Of a stretch of DNA of 64,000 nt, positions 1-11,644 are shown piece by piece. Source of the DNA: Owenia fusiformis (taxonomy: Eukaryota > Annelida > Polychaeta > Sabellida > Oweniidae); NCBI GenBank assembly GCA_903813345.2, contig CAIIXF020000010.1:27612425-27676424 (forward strand), written 5' to 3'. Made by a program: the position numbers and the translations under genes. The notes under the pieces are model-generated. The model made no database searches. It was not told the DNA's origin and saw only the letters and a program-made list of their open reading frames with translations. Every line of letters begins with the position of its first letter. Position 1 is the stretch's first letter.

Positions 1-791
1 AAAACTACATCAAATATATAATTTCTCCATGAAATTAACACACAAAGTAGTTTGGTTGTTGGTCTTTATTATTGGAAAGTTTAAAGTAATTTTATCAAAA
101 ACCAACAAAATTAGAGCAGGGCGTCCAAGACTTTTGGATCACCCCTCGTATTTTAAATAGAAAAATAATAGAAAAACTTGGCAATATGATTCAAATTCAA
201 AACAAATAACTGCATACTTAGTTCATTCACTTAGTTCAAGTTTGTCCTTTGTTTCCCAGTCAATCTGACAGAAACTTATGGCATCCTTACAAGAATCAAT
301 CGCTAGAAATTTCCCAAATGGGTTCCGCCATCTGTTTGAGGAATGGGTAGTGAAGCAGCAAAGGTGTATAGACTAAGGTGGATCCTATTTTGAACACTTA
401 TACTCTTGAGATACCCTTAAAATAAACAGGGCAAAATAAAAAAACTTGTGAAGTTCAAACAAAACAGATTCTTTTTTGCCTGCTCTGCCAGACTCCTGTT
501 ACTATAGCAACCATAAATTTTTTTCTTCAAGAACCTATTCATAATAATTTAGGATTTCAATGTATAGTGTACATGAAGGTATAGTGAGTGAAAATTTCAG
601 CAAGATTGACTGAGAAACAGAAAATAAGAATGCTTGTGCACAATGTTTATGAATACCCTTTATGTGCCTAGAGAGGCTGGTTGTAAGTTATGTAGGATAG
701 TTTGACAAACAACGGGGATGGGGAGATGGTTGAAGTTTCAATTCTCTATGATTAATGATTTGGTTTTACATCATTGGATATAATCTTAAGA

Positions 792-1068
792 AATATAAGA
801 AGTAGCCTATAAATGGATAAAGATAAAGAAGAATGTATGAAATTTATGAATTTTGTTTGATGAAACTTGTAACATGAAATAACAAAGGAATTTTGCAAAT
901 AAATTTGTGTAGTTTCAAAACAAAAACAAAATTAACTAAGGAATATAAGAAGTAGCCTATAAATGGATAAAGATAAAGAAGAATGTATGAAATTTATGGA
1001 TTTTGCTTGATGAAACTTGTAACATGAAATAACTAAGGAATTTTGCAAATAAATTTGTGTAGTTTTAA
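792..1068. repeat. Tandem duplication, 150 bp period
   Basis: The segment at 792-918 is repeated at 942-1068 with only a few substitutions. Both copies begin with ATATAAGAAGTAGCCTATAA and end near AAATTTGTGTAGTTT. It is not coding and no transposon ends are visible. Confidence 0.85.
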
Positions 1069-1514
1069 ATTTTCTTTTGTTCATTCTTTGATGACAATAA
1101 AAAATCACGTACTGATATTGCCACAATATTTGTACCCTCTCTCTCTTGTTTTGGAAAGTACATGTATATTGATTATACATAATAATCAATTATTCAATGA
1201 TTATTTAGTAACATACTTTATTGTTGGGATGTAAATATATGTTAGTACCCTGGACAGGTTGAGTGATGCAGTCTTTTTTACTCTATATTTCCAATAGAAC
1301 AACCATTCTTATTGAAATTTTCATATTTTATTCTGGAGACAATTTCCAACATGGAAAAAAATATTATAACGAAGTTCCTAATTTTTGATTTTAATAGGCT
1401 TTTTTCAAAAACACTTCACTGTCAATAAAATACAGGTTTTTGCTTGAACAATTGAACTTATAACATCATTTCAAATATTGCCTGGCTATTGAATTTTTGA
1501 CCGCCTAAAGTCTT

Positions 1515-1851
1515 TCCAGATGTATTTCATGCCATATTAATTATGGCTGATTATTGTTATTTATTTTTGTCATATTCAATAATATTATTACAGTGCATTA
1601 GGCCAATGAAAAACGTGCCACTCTAGGTCACCTTTTCTCTGATAACGCACCTTTTTCGCCACTTGGTTTTTCCGCCGTTGTCACTCGGAATGCAACTCTG
1701 TGGTATGTAAATTGTACCATGCTTTGAATATGTCATATGTCAGAGCAACAAGTTTTTTATTGGTCTTGTGCACTGTAATAATATTGAATGTGACTAAAGT
1801 GAATAAGAATGATCAGCCATAATTAATATGGCACGAAATACATCTTTGGTA
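1515..1851. mobile_element. Foldback MITE-like element, 337 bp
   Basis: The ends are inverted copies of each other. ATTAATTATGGCTGAT at the left (about 1533-1548) meets ATCAGCCATAATTAAT at the right (about 1813-1828), and the match extends outward through GATGTATTTC / GAAATACATC. A second inner pair, CAGTGCATTAGGCC and the segment around GTGCACTGTAATAATATTGAATG, shows that most of the element folds back. There is no coding capacity. The target duplication cannot be fixed. Confidence 0.75.
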
Positions 1852-2456
1852 GGGATATGGTGAATCCCTCCATCCATCCGTCTGTCTGTCTGAATTTATC
1901 TGTGTGTAAAGATTGTATGGTTATGTTTCTCTTAAAACATGTGGGGCAGTGTATTTATATATAACAAGATGTTCAGAATACTCAAATGTTCGTCTTTTTT
2001 GTGGAAAGATATAATTTGGATACTAATCGGTGCATAGTTTTGTGGAAAAAATCCATGATGGCCGGTGGCGGGAATTATTCACAAAAATCTAAGTTTCCAA
2101 TGTAGCCAAATTAAAAATATTACTGATTGAAATGAAGGAGTAAACCACAATTATGGTGTTGTTTTTATTCCGTTTCATACCTCAGAAAATTCATAATGGC
2201 TGCCTAGAGCAGAAATTCACTTTTACTTAGAGATCTCTTCAAAGTATGGTTACATTTGACTATTTTAGATCTCAGTTATTGTACTCATCTTTATGGTTTG
2301 TGCCTTTGAAACTCTTAAATGGTCTTCAAATGCTTAAATGGGTGGACATTTTGAAATCTCTCTAATGTATGTATTTTGTTCATTAGGATTTGCTATGTGG
2401 AGTTGCCAACTTCTAGTTTTTTATTCTTGTTAGGCATGCTCCTTGTGATAAAATCC

Positions 2457-2982
2457 TTGTCCAATGTCCAATACACTTAATAGAAAATCACATGTACATA
2501 TGCCGGGTGTCCTGAATTCTACTGAGACAAACATGAATTAACTCTGCGAGTAATGAAAAAATATTCTTGTTGAAATTTAGGTGCTCCTTGTGTTTATCCA
2601 TTTAGAATCAGAAGTAGGCACTGATTTCCTCGGAGTAAATAACTATGAATATTGAATATTTAATTGTACACAGATTCAAATATGTTAACAGAAAAGTGCT
2701 TTTAAACAAATATACTTAAGGCCTACAGTAAACTTCATATCTGAACACCTATCAATCTGAACATTTTTTAGTTCAATCTTTCTCCTCCCATCGGCTCCTA
2801 TGTAAAAATCCTTGACGTGAACACCTCACAAATTGAACAGTGAGCAGTCATCTTTGATAAAATCCCTGTCCAATGTCCAATACACTTAATAGAAAATCAT
2901 GTACATATACCGGGTGCCCCGAATTCTACTGAGACAAACATGAATTAACTCTGCGAGTGATGAAAAAATATTCTAGTTGAAA
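2457..2982. repeat. Direct repeat pair, about 125 bp copies 399 bp apart
   Basis: The copy at 2457-2578 (starting GATAAAATCCTTGTCCAATG) recurs at 2856-2982 with scattered substitutions and small indels. The shared text includes ACTGAGACAAACATGAATTA. The intervening 280 bp is not repeated. Two insertions of a short dispersed repeat would also explain it. Confidence 0.8.
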
Positions 2983-3204
2983 TGTGATCATCCGACAGAC
3001 AATTTGATAATTATTAAGTCAAGTTTCACAATGTAACTCTTCAGCCTTTATAGAGAAAATTTGTTTTAGTACAAACTGGGACACCAGTATATATGTATAA
3101 TTCACCCCTTTTATTAATGTAATACTCCACTCACAAACTCCTGTATTGGGAATTGAATCCCAAAATGTAGGATAGGATATTGTAAAATCTTATTGTGCTT
3201 TCAG

Positions 3205-3474
3205 AAAATTAAGTTCCTTAGTCGTCCAGCAGAAGACTGGGGGCCAGCTCTCCCAGAACATCGTTTGGGTCTGAAAGTAATGGCATGTAGGCGCCTACAA
3301 GAGCTCCAGGCAGAGTCAGCACATACACCTTTAGCTGGATCAAGTAGTAAAACCAGTGAATCTAGTGGCAATTTACCACACATTGCTCTGAGTGTCACAA
3401 GCCAGAGCAGTGCTGATAACAGCAGCAACTGCTCAAAAAACTCCAAACCTCAGCACAATGATGAGGACAATTAA
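3205..3474 (+). CDS. Terminal coding exon of an unrecognised gene (C-terminal 89 residues)
   Basis: A typical acceptor (TATTGTGCTTTCAG, ending at 3204) is followed by an open frame of 89 codons ending in TAA at 3472-3474. The first part is conserved-looking: FLSRPAEDWGPALPEHRLGL, then a basic VMACRRLQELQ. The rest is a low-complexity Ser/Asn-rich tail (repeated SS, SSADNSSNCSKNSK) ending in the acidic DEDN. Codon use and composition differ sharply from the AT-rich flanks, which supports a real exon. I do not recognise the family. The serine-rich end looks like a disordered tail of an intracellular protein, but that is inference. Earlier exons lie outside the window or were not found. Confidence 0.7.
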   Translation, partial: KIKFLSRPAEDWGPALPEHRLGLKVMACRRLQELQAESAHTPLAGSSSKTSESSGNLPHIALSVTSQSSADNSSNCSKNSKPQHNDEDN

Positions 3475-4313
3475 CAGTGAGCTCCTCAATCTCAAAGAGT
3501 TACTAGTTTACAGCGATCTGCAATCATTGTTATTATCCCATTATTCCATTTTATAAAAATACATTCCTTCCGGGACAATGTCTCTAATAGCAATTGTCCT
3601 GTTTCATTTATTCTTTTAGACATATGCTCTTATCTTCTGTTGATAGACCTATTGAAGTTCTATTTGGAATTACATCCATTTTAGTGATGATGTTATAATG
3701 GTTTTAAAATCATTGTCCATTTGTTTAATTAAAGATCTGACATTCATTTTGAGGATTGCAGTAATTTTTAAATGCATTGTTTTATTTTTTTGCCATATAC
3801 TAGTATCTGTTATTTTAAAGATAAAAGTTAATTGTCTTCCAAAACCAATCCCTGGTCAACTTCAATCAGTACATGAAACGTTGACCAACATATTCTCTGG
3901 ATGAAACACTACACAAGTTATATCTGATTTACAATAATGCTGAAATCCCTGGCTGTTTTTATTAGTTATACATGTAATCCAGTCGTTTTGATTTTTATAA
4001 TGACAAAATGTCAGTTGCTCAGGTGATCATAATTGCTAGTAATATTCAGCGATCATATTATATTAGTGATATACCAATATCTGTAGATACATTTTTTTAT
4101 TACCTTATTACCTCATGGATTATATTGATGCAAAAAGAATAATTACTATGTAAAGGATTATAATATACATAATTATATTATTATCTCACTCATTTTTCTT
4201 ATTCTGTGATTTATATGTATACTAGTACTTAATTATTAATCCCTGGACATATCATATTTCATGTTCGATATATTATGTAACAAAATAGGATAAGAAACAT
4301 AACAGGTAATAAA
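3475..4313 (+). other. Probable 3' UTR with candidate poly(A) signal
   Basis: This AT-rich sequence follows the stop codon at 3474. AATAAA hexamers occur at 4308-4313 and again near 4409, so the transcript plausibly ends around 4.3-4.45 kb. No other gene feature is seen up to the transposon at 4817. Confidence 0.45.
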
Positions 4314-5321
4314 ACGGACTCTGTTTTATAGAGAATACCTGAGTCACCTATGAAAGTAATATCCAGGTATTCAAATATTACTTGTAAAAGATGTGTTGGG
4401 ATTTCTCGCAATAAAATATCTTTATCCAATGACAGGTGCTATATTGTAAAAATCATCCAGATGGACAGCCAAACAGCCAATGTTTGTAGATATTTTGTGA
4501 TATTTGTTTTTGAGAAAAATGCCAGTTCAGGTTAAAAAATGCCATTTCAAATTAATTCAAACTGTTAATTTTGCATTGTTTTTCTTGTCATAGCTATTTT
4601 TGAAAAACTCACTAATTTGATTAATAGATATTAGATGGTAGGCCTATCAGTTTTTAAGGTAGATTGGTTTTTTTTCTTGGCATGATTCTGGTACTCATCA
4701 AGTGTGATATTTGTCCTTGGGTATCTTGTTATCTGGCTGTTGACATTCCTGATCATGTCTTTGTATAGGCAAAAAATTAGGATTTACATGTTTTTTAAAT
4801 AATATATTTTAACATACAGGGTGGGCCAAAAAAAACCACCCCCCTAGCCATTACTCCTGATAAATATTTATTCTTTAACATGTACACCAACAATGATATA
4901 TCATTTTAAAGATAATTTAATTTGCAACAAAATGGTATATAATAGCACTATTTTCAACAACCCCATATAGAAATATAACCAATTATGTGACATCTGGACA
5001 TGGGGGTCAAAAAACACCTTTTCAATTTTCATCAATTTTGCGAACAAAAGCCTATTTCCAAATTTGACTGGTCAGTTAAAAATTGCAACATTGTCATGAG
5101 TCTTTCATAATTGGATATTATATATTGTTTTCATTCAGTTTTTGAATCATGCATGCTCAATAAACATGTGTATGCTTATAAAACAAATTAATTTCTTCAG
5201 TCTGTTCAAATATGGCCCAATAGACCCACCCCCTGGACCCATCCTCTGATCAGATTATTCGCTTAAGACGCGGAAGCCATTGGTTGATGGCATAATTGAT
5301 GGATGTATGCGGAAGTACCAT

Positions 5322-5465
5322 TCAACTGCTAGTTATTCTTTCTTTTAGTTCCTCTACATCCCTGATAGACTGGGTATCTTTAAATACCAACTGTTCTAGA
5401 TACCCCCAGGTGTGGTAATCAACATTATTGGCATCTGGACTGCCAGTAAGCCATTTGTCCGGGCT
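5322..5465 (-). pseudogene. Mariner-type transposase C-terminal fragment, left arm
   Basis: Read on the minus strand, this gives about 47 codons ending in TGA. They include SPDANNVDYHTWGYLEQLVF followed by a VEELKERI-like helix. SPD followed by a short spacer and WGYL is characteristic of the last catalytic aspartate region of mariner-family DDxD transposases. The N-terminal part with the other catalytic residues is not recognisable, so the fragment cannot encode an active enzyme. Confidence 0.7.
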
Positions 5466-5763
5466 AGAGATGGTTTCATTTCGAATCTCCAAAAACTCCA
5501 GGGTAGCATTGAACCTGTGTGATGAAGCACTTTCCTTTCAATTATTTCACATGTTTTTTATATCCTTGAGGAGTCCTTTTTAACACCTCATGTCATTAAC
5601 ATTCAGAGTATATTTTTGCTCTTGGTTCAACAAAAACAGGGCCTGTATGGTCTTTTATTTTTGGGAAACACCGTGTCATCTCGATTTGAGTAGCCTTTTA
5701 TTGCAAATGTCCCTATTCTTGCTTACTGATATATAGAGTCTATCCTGTTGATTACATGTATAG

Positions 5764-5838
5764 TACTTGGGGCATTTAGAACAGTTGGTCTATGAAGATC
5801 ACTAGCCTATCAGGGATGTAGACAAACTGAAAGAATGA
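5764..5838 (+). pseudogene. Mariner-type transposase C-terminal fragment, right arm
   Basis: On the plus strand the text reads YLGHLEQLVYED, an in-frame stop, then PIRDVDKLKE and another stop. This is the same region as the left-arm fragment (GYLEQLVFKDTQSIRDVEELKE) in opposite orientation and more decayed. Confidence 0.65.
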
Positions 5839-8375
5839 ATAATTAGGAGTTTGATGGTACTTCCACAGAGATCCATCAATTATACGAATGGCTTTCGGTT
5901 CTTTAGCGAATAATCCAATCAGAGGATTGGTCCGGGTGGTGGGTCTATTGAGCCATATTTGGACAGATTTAAGAAGAAATTAATTTGTTTTATAAGCATA
6001 CACATGTTTATTGAGCATGAATGGTTCAAAACCTGAATGAAAACAATATATAATAGCCAATTATGAAAGACTGATGACAATGTTGCAATTTTTAACTGAA
6101 CAGTAAATTTTGGTAGAAATAGGCTATTGTTCGCAAAATCGATGAAAATTGAAAAGGTGTTTTTTGACCCCCATGTCACATAAATGGTTATATCTCGAGC
6201 CAGGGTTGTTGAAAATTGTTCTATTATATATCATTTTGTTGCAAATTAAATTATCCTTAAAGTGATATATCATTGTTGGTGTACATGTTAGAAAATAAAA
6301 ATTTATCAGGAGTAACGGCTAGGGGGGTGGTTTTTTTTGGCCCACCCTGTACATATGTATATATGCAGATGCAAATATGTATTGTACACAGTGTATGTGC
6401 TAATGTCAGAATGTACAATTTGCTATCTGGCTCAGGTGTATGTAACATAGAAAAGAAATATCTTGATCTTATATTTAGAAATATTAATGTGTTTCATCAA
6501 ATTGTTATTGCCTTGAAGATGTGTTATATGTTACTTTTACAATCACCTTAACACATAGATGTACATAGTCATTGGAATATGCAAATAAACAATGTCAGTA
6601 TTGTATTTCAAATTAAATTAATCACTTTTCAAATATCTAACAAGCTGATACACAAGCTTTGTGATTTTAGTCTGATGTAAAGCAAGACCGCTTACAGGTT
6701 TAGTTTGTGTTGTGATTTCTCCCATATGATAATAAGGCCCATCACAGTACTTATATAGGATTTAGTAAAATGTACATTAGGCCTAGGAGTTAATTTGGGA
6801 ATTAAACTTGAATATTTCATCTTGGGCTTTATCTCAACCTATACTACATTGCACTCCAGTAGTTACAAAAAAGGCCTTATTAGGAGCTGGAGAAAATCTA
6901 CAAGTTATTTATTTCATTTAGTATTTATTTGCTGTAATTCTGTTTTATGTAATAATAAAATAAGATTAATTTTGTATAACATTAAGAAACGCAATGGATG
7001 TATATGTTTGGGGGTGAATTTAAAAGTTAAAGATTGGCAGTGTACTAATGCAGAAGGGATTTTACTAGCTAGTTATTATCATAAACCGCCCTTGGGTATC
7101 ATATATCAGTATATCGCTTTTGTTATGTCTATGTCACATTTATTGCTGTATATTATACCCACTCCTGATGCCCCTGTGAAATATCTGTGAAGAAAGCTCT
7201 GAATACCCACACTTGTTGCCATTTACTAGGTTGTCCGATACAACAATGTGTTTCTTGTAAGAAAAGTATATCAAATTTATATTTCCTTGTGAAGTTAAAA
7301 TTTTTTCTTTTTCATTTTTGCAGCAAAGTTTTGTTCTGTTATACGATGCGTTCCTTTTACAGTATTTTCTTGATGTTCATAAAATTGCTTTTCTTATGAA
7401 TAAATGTAACATGTTTTTTAAATTATATATTTAAATATACATTACATATGTATATATGCAAATGCAAATATGTATTGTATACAGTGTATGTGCTAATGTC
7501 AGAATGTACAATTTGCTATCTGGCTCAGGTGTATGTAACATAGAAAAGAAAAATCTTGATCTTATATTTAGAAATATTAATGTGTTTCATCGAATTGTTA
7601 TTGCCTTGAAGATGTGTTATATGTTACTTTTACAATCACCTATGATAGATCGTAGATGTACATGTACATTGGAATATGCAAATAAACAATGTCAGTATTG
7701 TATTTCAAATTAAATTAATCACTGTTCAAATATCTATCAAGCTGATACTCAAGCTTTGTGATTTTAGTCAATTGTAAAGCAAGACTGCTTACAGGTTTAG
7801 TTTGTGCTGTGATTTCTCCCATATGATAATAAGGCCCATCACAGTACTTAATACATAGGATTAAGTAAAATGTTCATTAGGAGTTAATTTGGGAATTAAA
7901 CTTGAATATTTCATCTTGGGCTTAATCTCAACCTATACTACATTGTACTACAGAAGTTACGAAAAGGCCTTATTAGAAGCTGGAGAAAATCTACAAGTTA
8001 TTTATTTCATTTAGTATTTATTTGCTGTAATTCTGTTTTATATAATACTAAAAAAAGATTAATTTTGTATAACATAAAGAAACGCAATGGATGTATATGT
8101 TTGGGGGTGAATTTAAAAGTTAAAGATTGGTAGTGCACTAATGCAGAAGGGATTTTACTAGCTAGTTATTATCATAAACCGCCCTTGGGTATCATATATC
8201 AGTATATTGCTTTTGTTATGTCTATGTCACATTTGTTGCTGTATATTATACCCACTCCTGATGCCCCTGTGAAATATCTGTGAAGAAAGCTCTGAATACC
8301 ACACTTGTTGCCATTTACTAGGTTGTCTGATACCCAGATACCACAATGTATTTCTTCAAAGAAAAGTATATCAAA

Positions 8376-9086
8376 GGAGCACGTAGGTTATTGCAAACAA
8401 TTTCAGAAGGTTATATCTTGGATTATGACTATTTTCTGACAATGAAGACAGGTTTATCTTTTAGATCAATTCATTATCTCAAAGAAAATTATATACAGTA
8501 ATAATAAAGTCAAACAAACTCGGAGATATTTTACTAGCAATCAACCCATCGACACGCTTTTTCAAAGATGTTGACCCCATTTTCACCAAAAATGCAATCA
8601 TTTTTTACAATGTTTAATGCATCACTATTCTCTATTTTGATGTATCAAATAGTTCTTGAAAGAGAAACTTAATTGCTTTAAGATAAGTGTTCCCCATGTT
8701 ATTTCTCCATTATAAAATCTTATGCTATCCATTGGTTTCAGTTCATTTTGGTCATCCAAATTCAGTATCTTTTAAGTCCCTGGAGCAATCAAATTTTCCT
8801 TTTAGGAAATCGAACATGTCTCAAAGCACATTCTTATTATGCATTCAACAATATAATAACATGTTGCATTTTTGGTGAAAATTAGGTCAACGTTTTTTAA
8901 AAAGTATGTTGATTGGTGCATTGCCCCTTCAATATCACTAAGGTCTGATTAACTAAATTATCTATCTGTATACTTTTCTTGAAGATAATGAATGGATCTA
9001 AAATATATACCCATGTTCATGATCAGAAAATATTCATAATTCAAGTTAGAATCGTTTGAAATTGTTTGCGATAACCTACGTTCTCC
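8376..9086. mobile_element. Spy-like foldback element inserted at AAA/TTT without target duplication, 711 bp
   Basis: The ends are GGAGCACGTAGGTTATTGCA and the inverse of GGAGAACGTAGGTTATCGCA. Inverted similarity continues inward for about 300 bp on each side (for example TTTTCACCAAAAATGCAA and its inverse), leaving only a short loop. The same locus without the insertion exists in copy 1 (near 7274), where TATATCAAA runs straight into TTTATATTTCC. The element therefore entered exactly between AAA and TTT with no duplicated bases, the behaviour described for Spy elements. It has no coding capacity and presumably used a transposase supplied elsewhere. Confidence 0.75.
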
Positions 9087-9761
9087 TTTATATTTCCTTG
9101 TGAAGTTAAAAAAAATTCTTTTTCATTTTTGCATTCCCTTTGCATTGAGTGAGCCAATCTTAAGTGGCATTTATTTTGTTTAAATTTTTGTTTTCTTCAC
9201 CCCCTCCAGCAAAGTTTTGTTCTGTTATACGATGCGTTCCTTTTACAGTATTTTCTTGATGTTCATAAATTTGTTTTTCTTATGAATAAATGTTTTCATT
9301 GTTCTACAAAACAACATGTTTGTTTTGAATAATTGCTCTCTGGAATAAGGATAAAACCGCTAAGATCCGTAGCATTGGAGAAAGATAAAATAAACATGAT
9401 AAAAGGCTATGGTTCTTGATGCAGAAAGAAGGAACCCCTATAGGTTTCTTATCACTTTTAGGTTTGAATCTAGGCTCAGAAATATGTTGTTCTACCTTTA
9501 TTACACAAATGCATGCTTTCTGAAATAAAATCAATTAATGAAAATCTACAAGTTCACCAAAAGGCTTGATGTCTAAGTCACGTGTGGAAAGGAGTGATGG
9601 CTACTACATGATTTGCACTCATCTGCTCATCATCAATGTTTTGTTTGTGATATTACCATTTGATTTTTGTATTTTCCTCAAAGCTTCAAATATAGAAATG
9701 ATGAGGTTTAAAAATCACCCATTACCTTAATTGACATGGTATGTTATTCTCAGACCAATTA

Positions 9762-11451
9762 CAGTAAAACCTGTCTAATCCGAACACCCATGGGACCAGC
9801 CAAAAGCGTTCAAATTGGCAGGTGTTCAAATTTCGAGGATATTGTTGGTCGGGGGGGGGGGATTTTCATTGTTCAGTCCACTATATTGAACACTTAATAC
9901 TTAGTCAGAAAACAATACATGTTGTTGATGAGTTTATTCTACAATAGGCCTATAGCCTACATGTATATGCTATGTTTTATTTACATTTTGAATAATTTCA
10001 TTATTTTTGGAAAAATAACTCTTTAATTTTGGCAAAAACTAGCCTAATAACACTGAATAAGTATATGTTAGTCTTGTACGAAATCTTATGCTTATTAAAT
10101 GACTTATCTCATATTATGGTTACATAGCGCTGCTTTACTTTAGCTTGAAAAAGTCCCTTCATTGTTTGTTTGTTGGCACTTTTGGCATTAGCAATATTTG
10201 AGTAGATACCCTCTTCAATTAATTTTTCACGAGTGCTCATTTGAGATGATGCATAATCTTTCAAAATATCAAGGGCATTCAGGATTTCAGGTGTGCCTTT
10301 TTAGGAGGCATTTTAGTGATAGGATATTACGAAGTTGAATTTTTTCTCTTTCTCGTGATATAATCTTGTCTGCAAATGTGTCTGTGTTGTCTTTGTGATT
10401 ATAAAACATTTACTGATTGAATCCTAGCTATCATAACAGACCCATGGGATATAAAACAGTTAAGACTTGTTCATAATCCAAATCAAAAACATCCAGTTAA
10501 TTTAAAATAAGGATAAACCAATTATCTCCCAGATTCTCACCTTTCTCTTAATCCAAATCAAAAACATCCAGGTAATTTCTAATAATGATAAAACAATTAT
10601 AATCTTGTCTGCAAATGTGTCTGTGTTGTCTCTGTGATTATAAAACATTTACTGATTGAATCCTAGCTATCATAACAGACCCATGGGATATAAAACAGTT
10701 AAGACTTGTTCATAATCCAAATCAAAAACATCCAATTAATTTAAAATAAGGATAAACCAATTATCTTCTTGATTCTCACCTTTCTCTTAATCCAAATCAA
10801 AAACATCCAGGTAAATTCTAATAATGATAAAACAATTATAATCTTGTCTGCAATTGTGTCTGTGTTTTCTCTGTGATTATAAAACATTTACTGATTGAAT
10901 CCTAGCTATCATAACAGACCCATGGGATATAAAACAGTTAAGACTTGTTCATAATCCAAATCAAAAACATCCAGTTAATTTAAAATAAGGATAAACCAAT
11001 TATCTCCCAGATTCTCACCTTTCTCTTAATCCAAACATAAAACATTCAGTTCTTTTCTAATAGGATAAACCAATTAACTCCTGTATTCACACCTTTCCAA
11101 ATCATCCTGTTGTTCTCCACAATTAGGGATGCCATTGAGACTTAAATAAGTTAATTAGGACAATATTGGTTCTTTGATTACATTGCATATGGAAAGATAA
11201 ATAACAACTATAACATTGACTCAATATGTGGCTTTAATTGAAATGTCCAGACATTTAATTTCTGATAAAATGTTCAGATTAGACAGGTCAGTTTTTCAAA
11301 TCTGGTTGTTCACTGTTCAGATTAGGAGGTGTTCAGATTTCAAGGTTTTTTTAACATGGGAGTCAATGGGAGGAAAAAATGGGACCGAAAAAAGTGTTCA
11401 AATTGGAAGGTGTTCGGATTAGCCAGGTGTTCAGATATACAGGTTTTACTG
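9762..11451. mobile_element. Pogo/Tigger-like DNA transposon remnant, 1.69 kb
   Basis: The ends are CAGTAAAACCTGTCTAATCC and an inverse ending ACAGGTTTTACTG, with TA on both sides (9760-9761 and 11452-11453). Subterminal motifs of the type GTTCAGATTAG recur several times at the right end, and similar GTTCAAATTGG motifs lie at the left. On the minus strand around 10140-10300 a frame reads about 45 residues including DYASSQMSTREKLIEEG. This could be a decayed transposase tail, but I cannot assign it firmly. A 239 bp tandem array lies inside. The element is dead. Confidence 0.7.
10361..11070. repeat. Three-copy tandem repeat, 239 bp period
   Basis: TAATCTTGTCTGCAA starts at 10361, 10600 and 10839, and each is followed by the same 239 bp with a handful of substitutions. 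The third copy decays near 11070. Each unit itself contains two versions of a CTTAATCCAAATCAAAAACA-like segment. The array sits wholly inside the pogo-like element. Confidence 0.9.
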
Positions 11452-11644
11452 TAGTTCATGCAAAATTGCTTTCATTTATTTCTTATCACGAACATTACAA
11501 AAATGAGTTACTTTTTACAAAAGTTATGGTTACTATTAATAAAACTAAAAGAGGATATGTGACTGAGCCTTTTAATGTGCATCTGTTGTCTAGATGGAAA
11601 CCATTAGAGAGTGGCACATTCTAGGTACAGAGGTATGGTAACTG

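Larger units (their letters stand above)
1..3204 (+). other. Presumed intron of the gene ending at 3474
   Basis: No exon is recognisable in this stretch. It lies upstream of a terminal exon that begins after a clear 3' splice site, so it is probably intronic, with the earlier exons outside the window. It holds two direct duplications and one foldback element, listed separately. The text is AT-rich with no long open frame. Confidence 0.5.
4817..6349. mobile_element. Mariner-type element rearranged into a tail-to-tail palindrome
   Basis: The ends are CAGGGTGGGCCAAAAAAAAC and its inverse, with TA on each side (4815-4816 and 6350-6351), the target duplication of the Tc1/mariner superfamily. The arms are inverted copies over about 520 bp each (about 4817-5340 and 5830-6349), far longer than ordinary terminal repeats. 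Both arms contain the same piece of a decayed transposase C-terminus, so the element looks like two 3' halves joined in opposite orientation. Copy 2 of the surrounding duplication gives the empty site near 7443. Confidence 0.85.
4786..9292. repeat. Tandem duplication, each copy carrying its own transposon
   Basis: Copy 1 runs from about 4786 to 7405 and copy 2 from about 7406 to 9292. Once the insertions at 4817-6349 (copy 1) and 8376-9086 (copy 2) are removed, the copies align from CATGTTTTTTAAAT at the left to TTCTTATGAATAAATG at the right. Copy 2 also has about 75 bp (about 9131-9205) missing from copy 1, at a point with GCA microhomology. Differences are scattered substitutions and small indels. 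Neither copy has a conserved reading frame: the open frames at 6795-7190 and 7456-7713 are broken in the sister copy. Confidence 0.85.

Noticed and set aside
6795-7190. 131-codon frame between transposons
   Set aside because: It is broken by stops and indels in the sister copy of the tandem duplication, and there is no domain or splice context.
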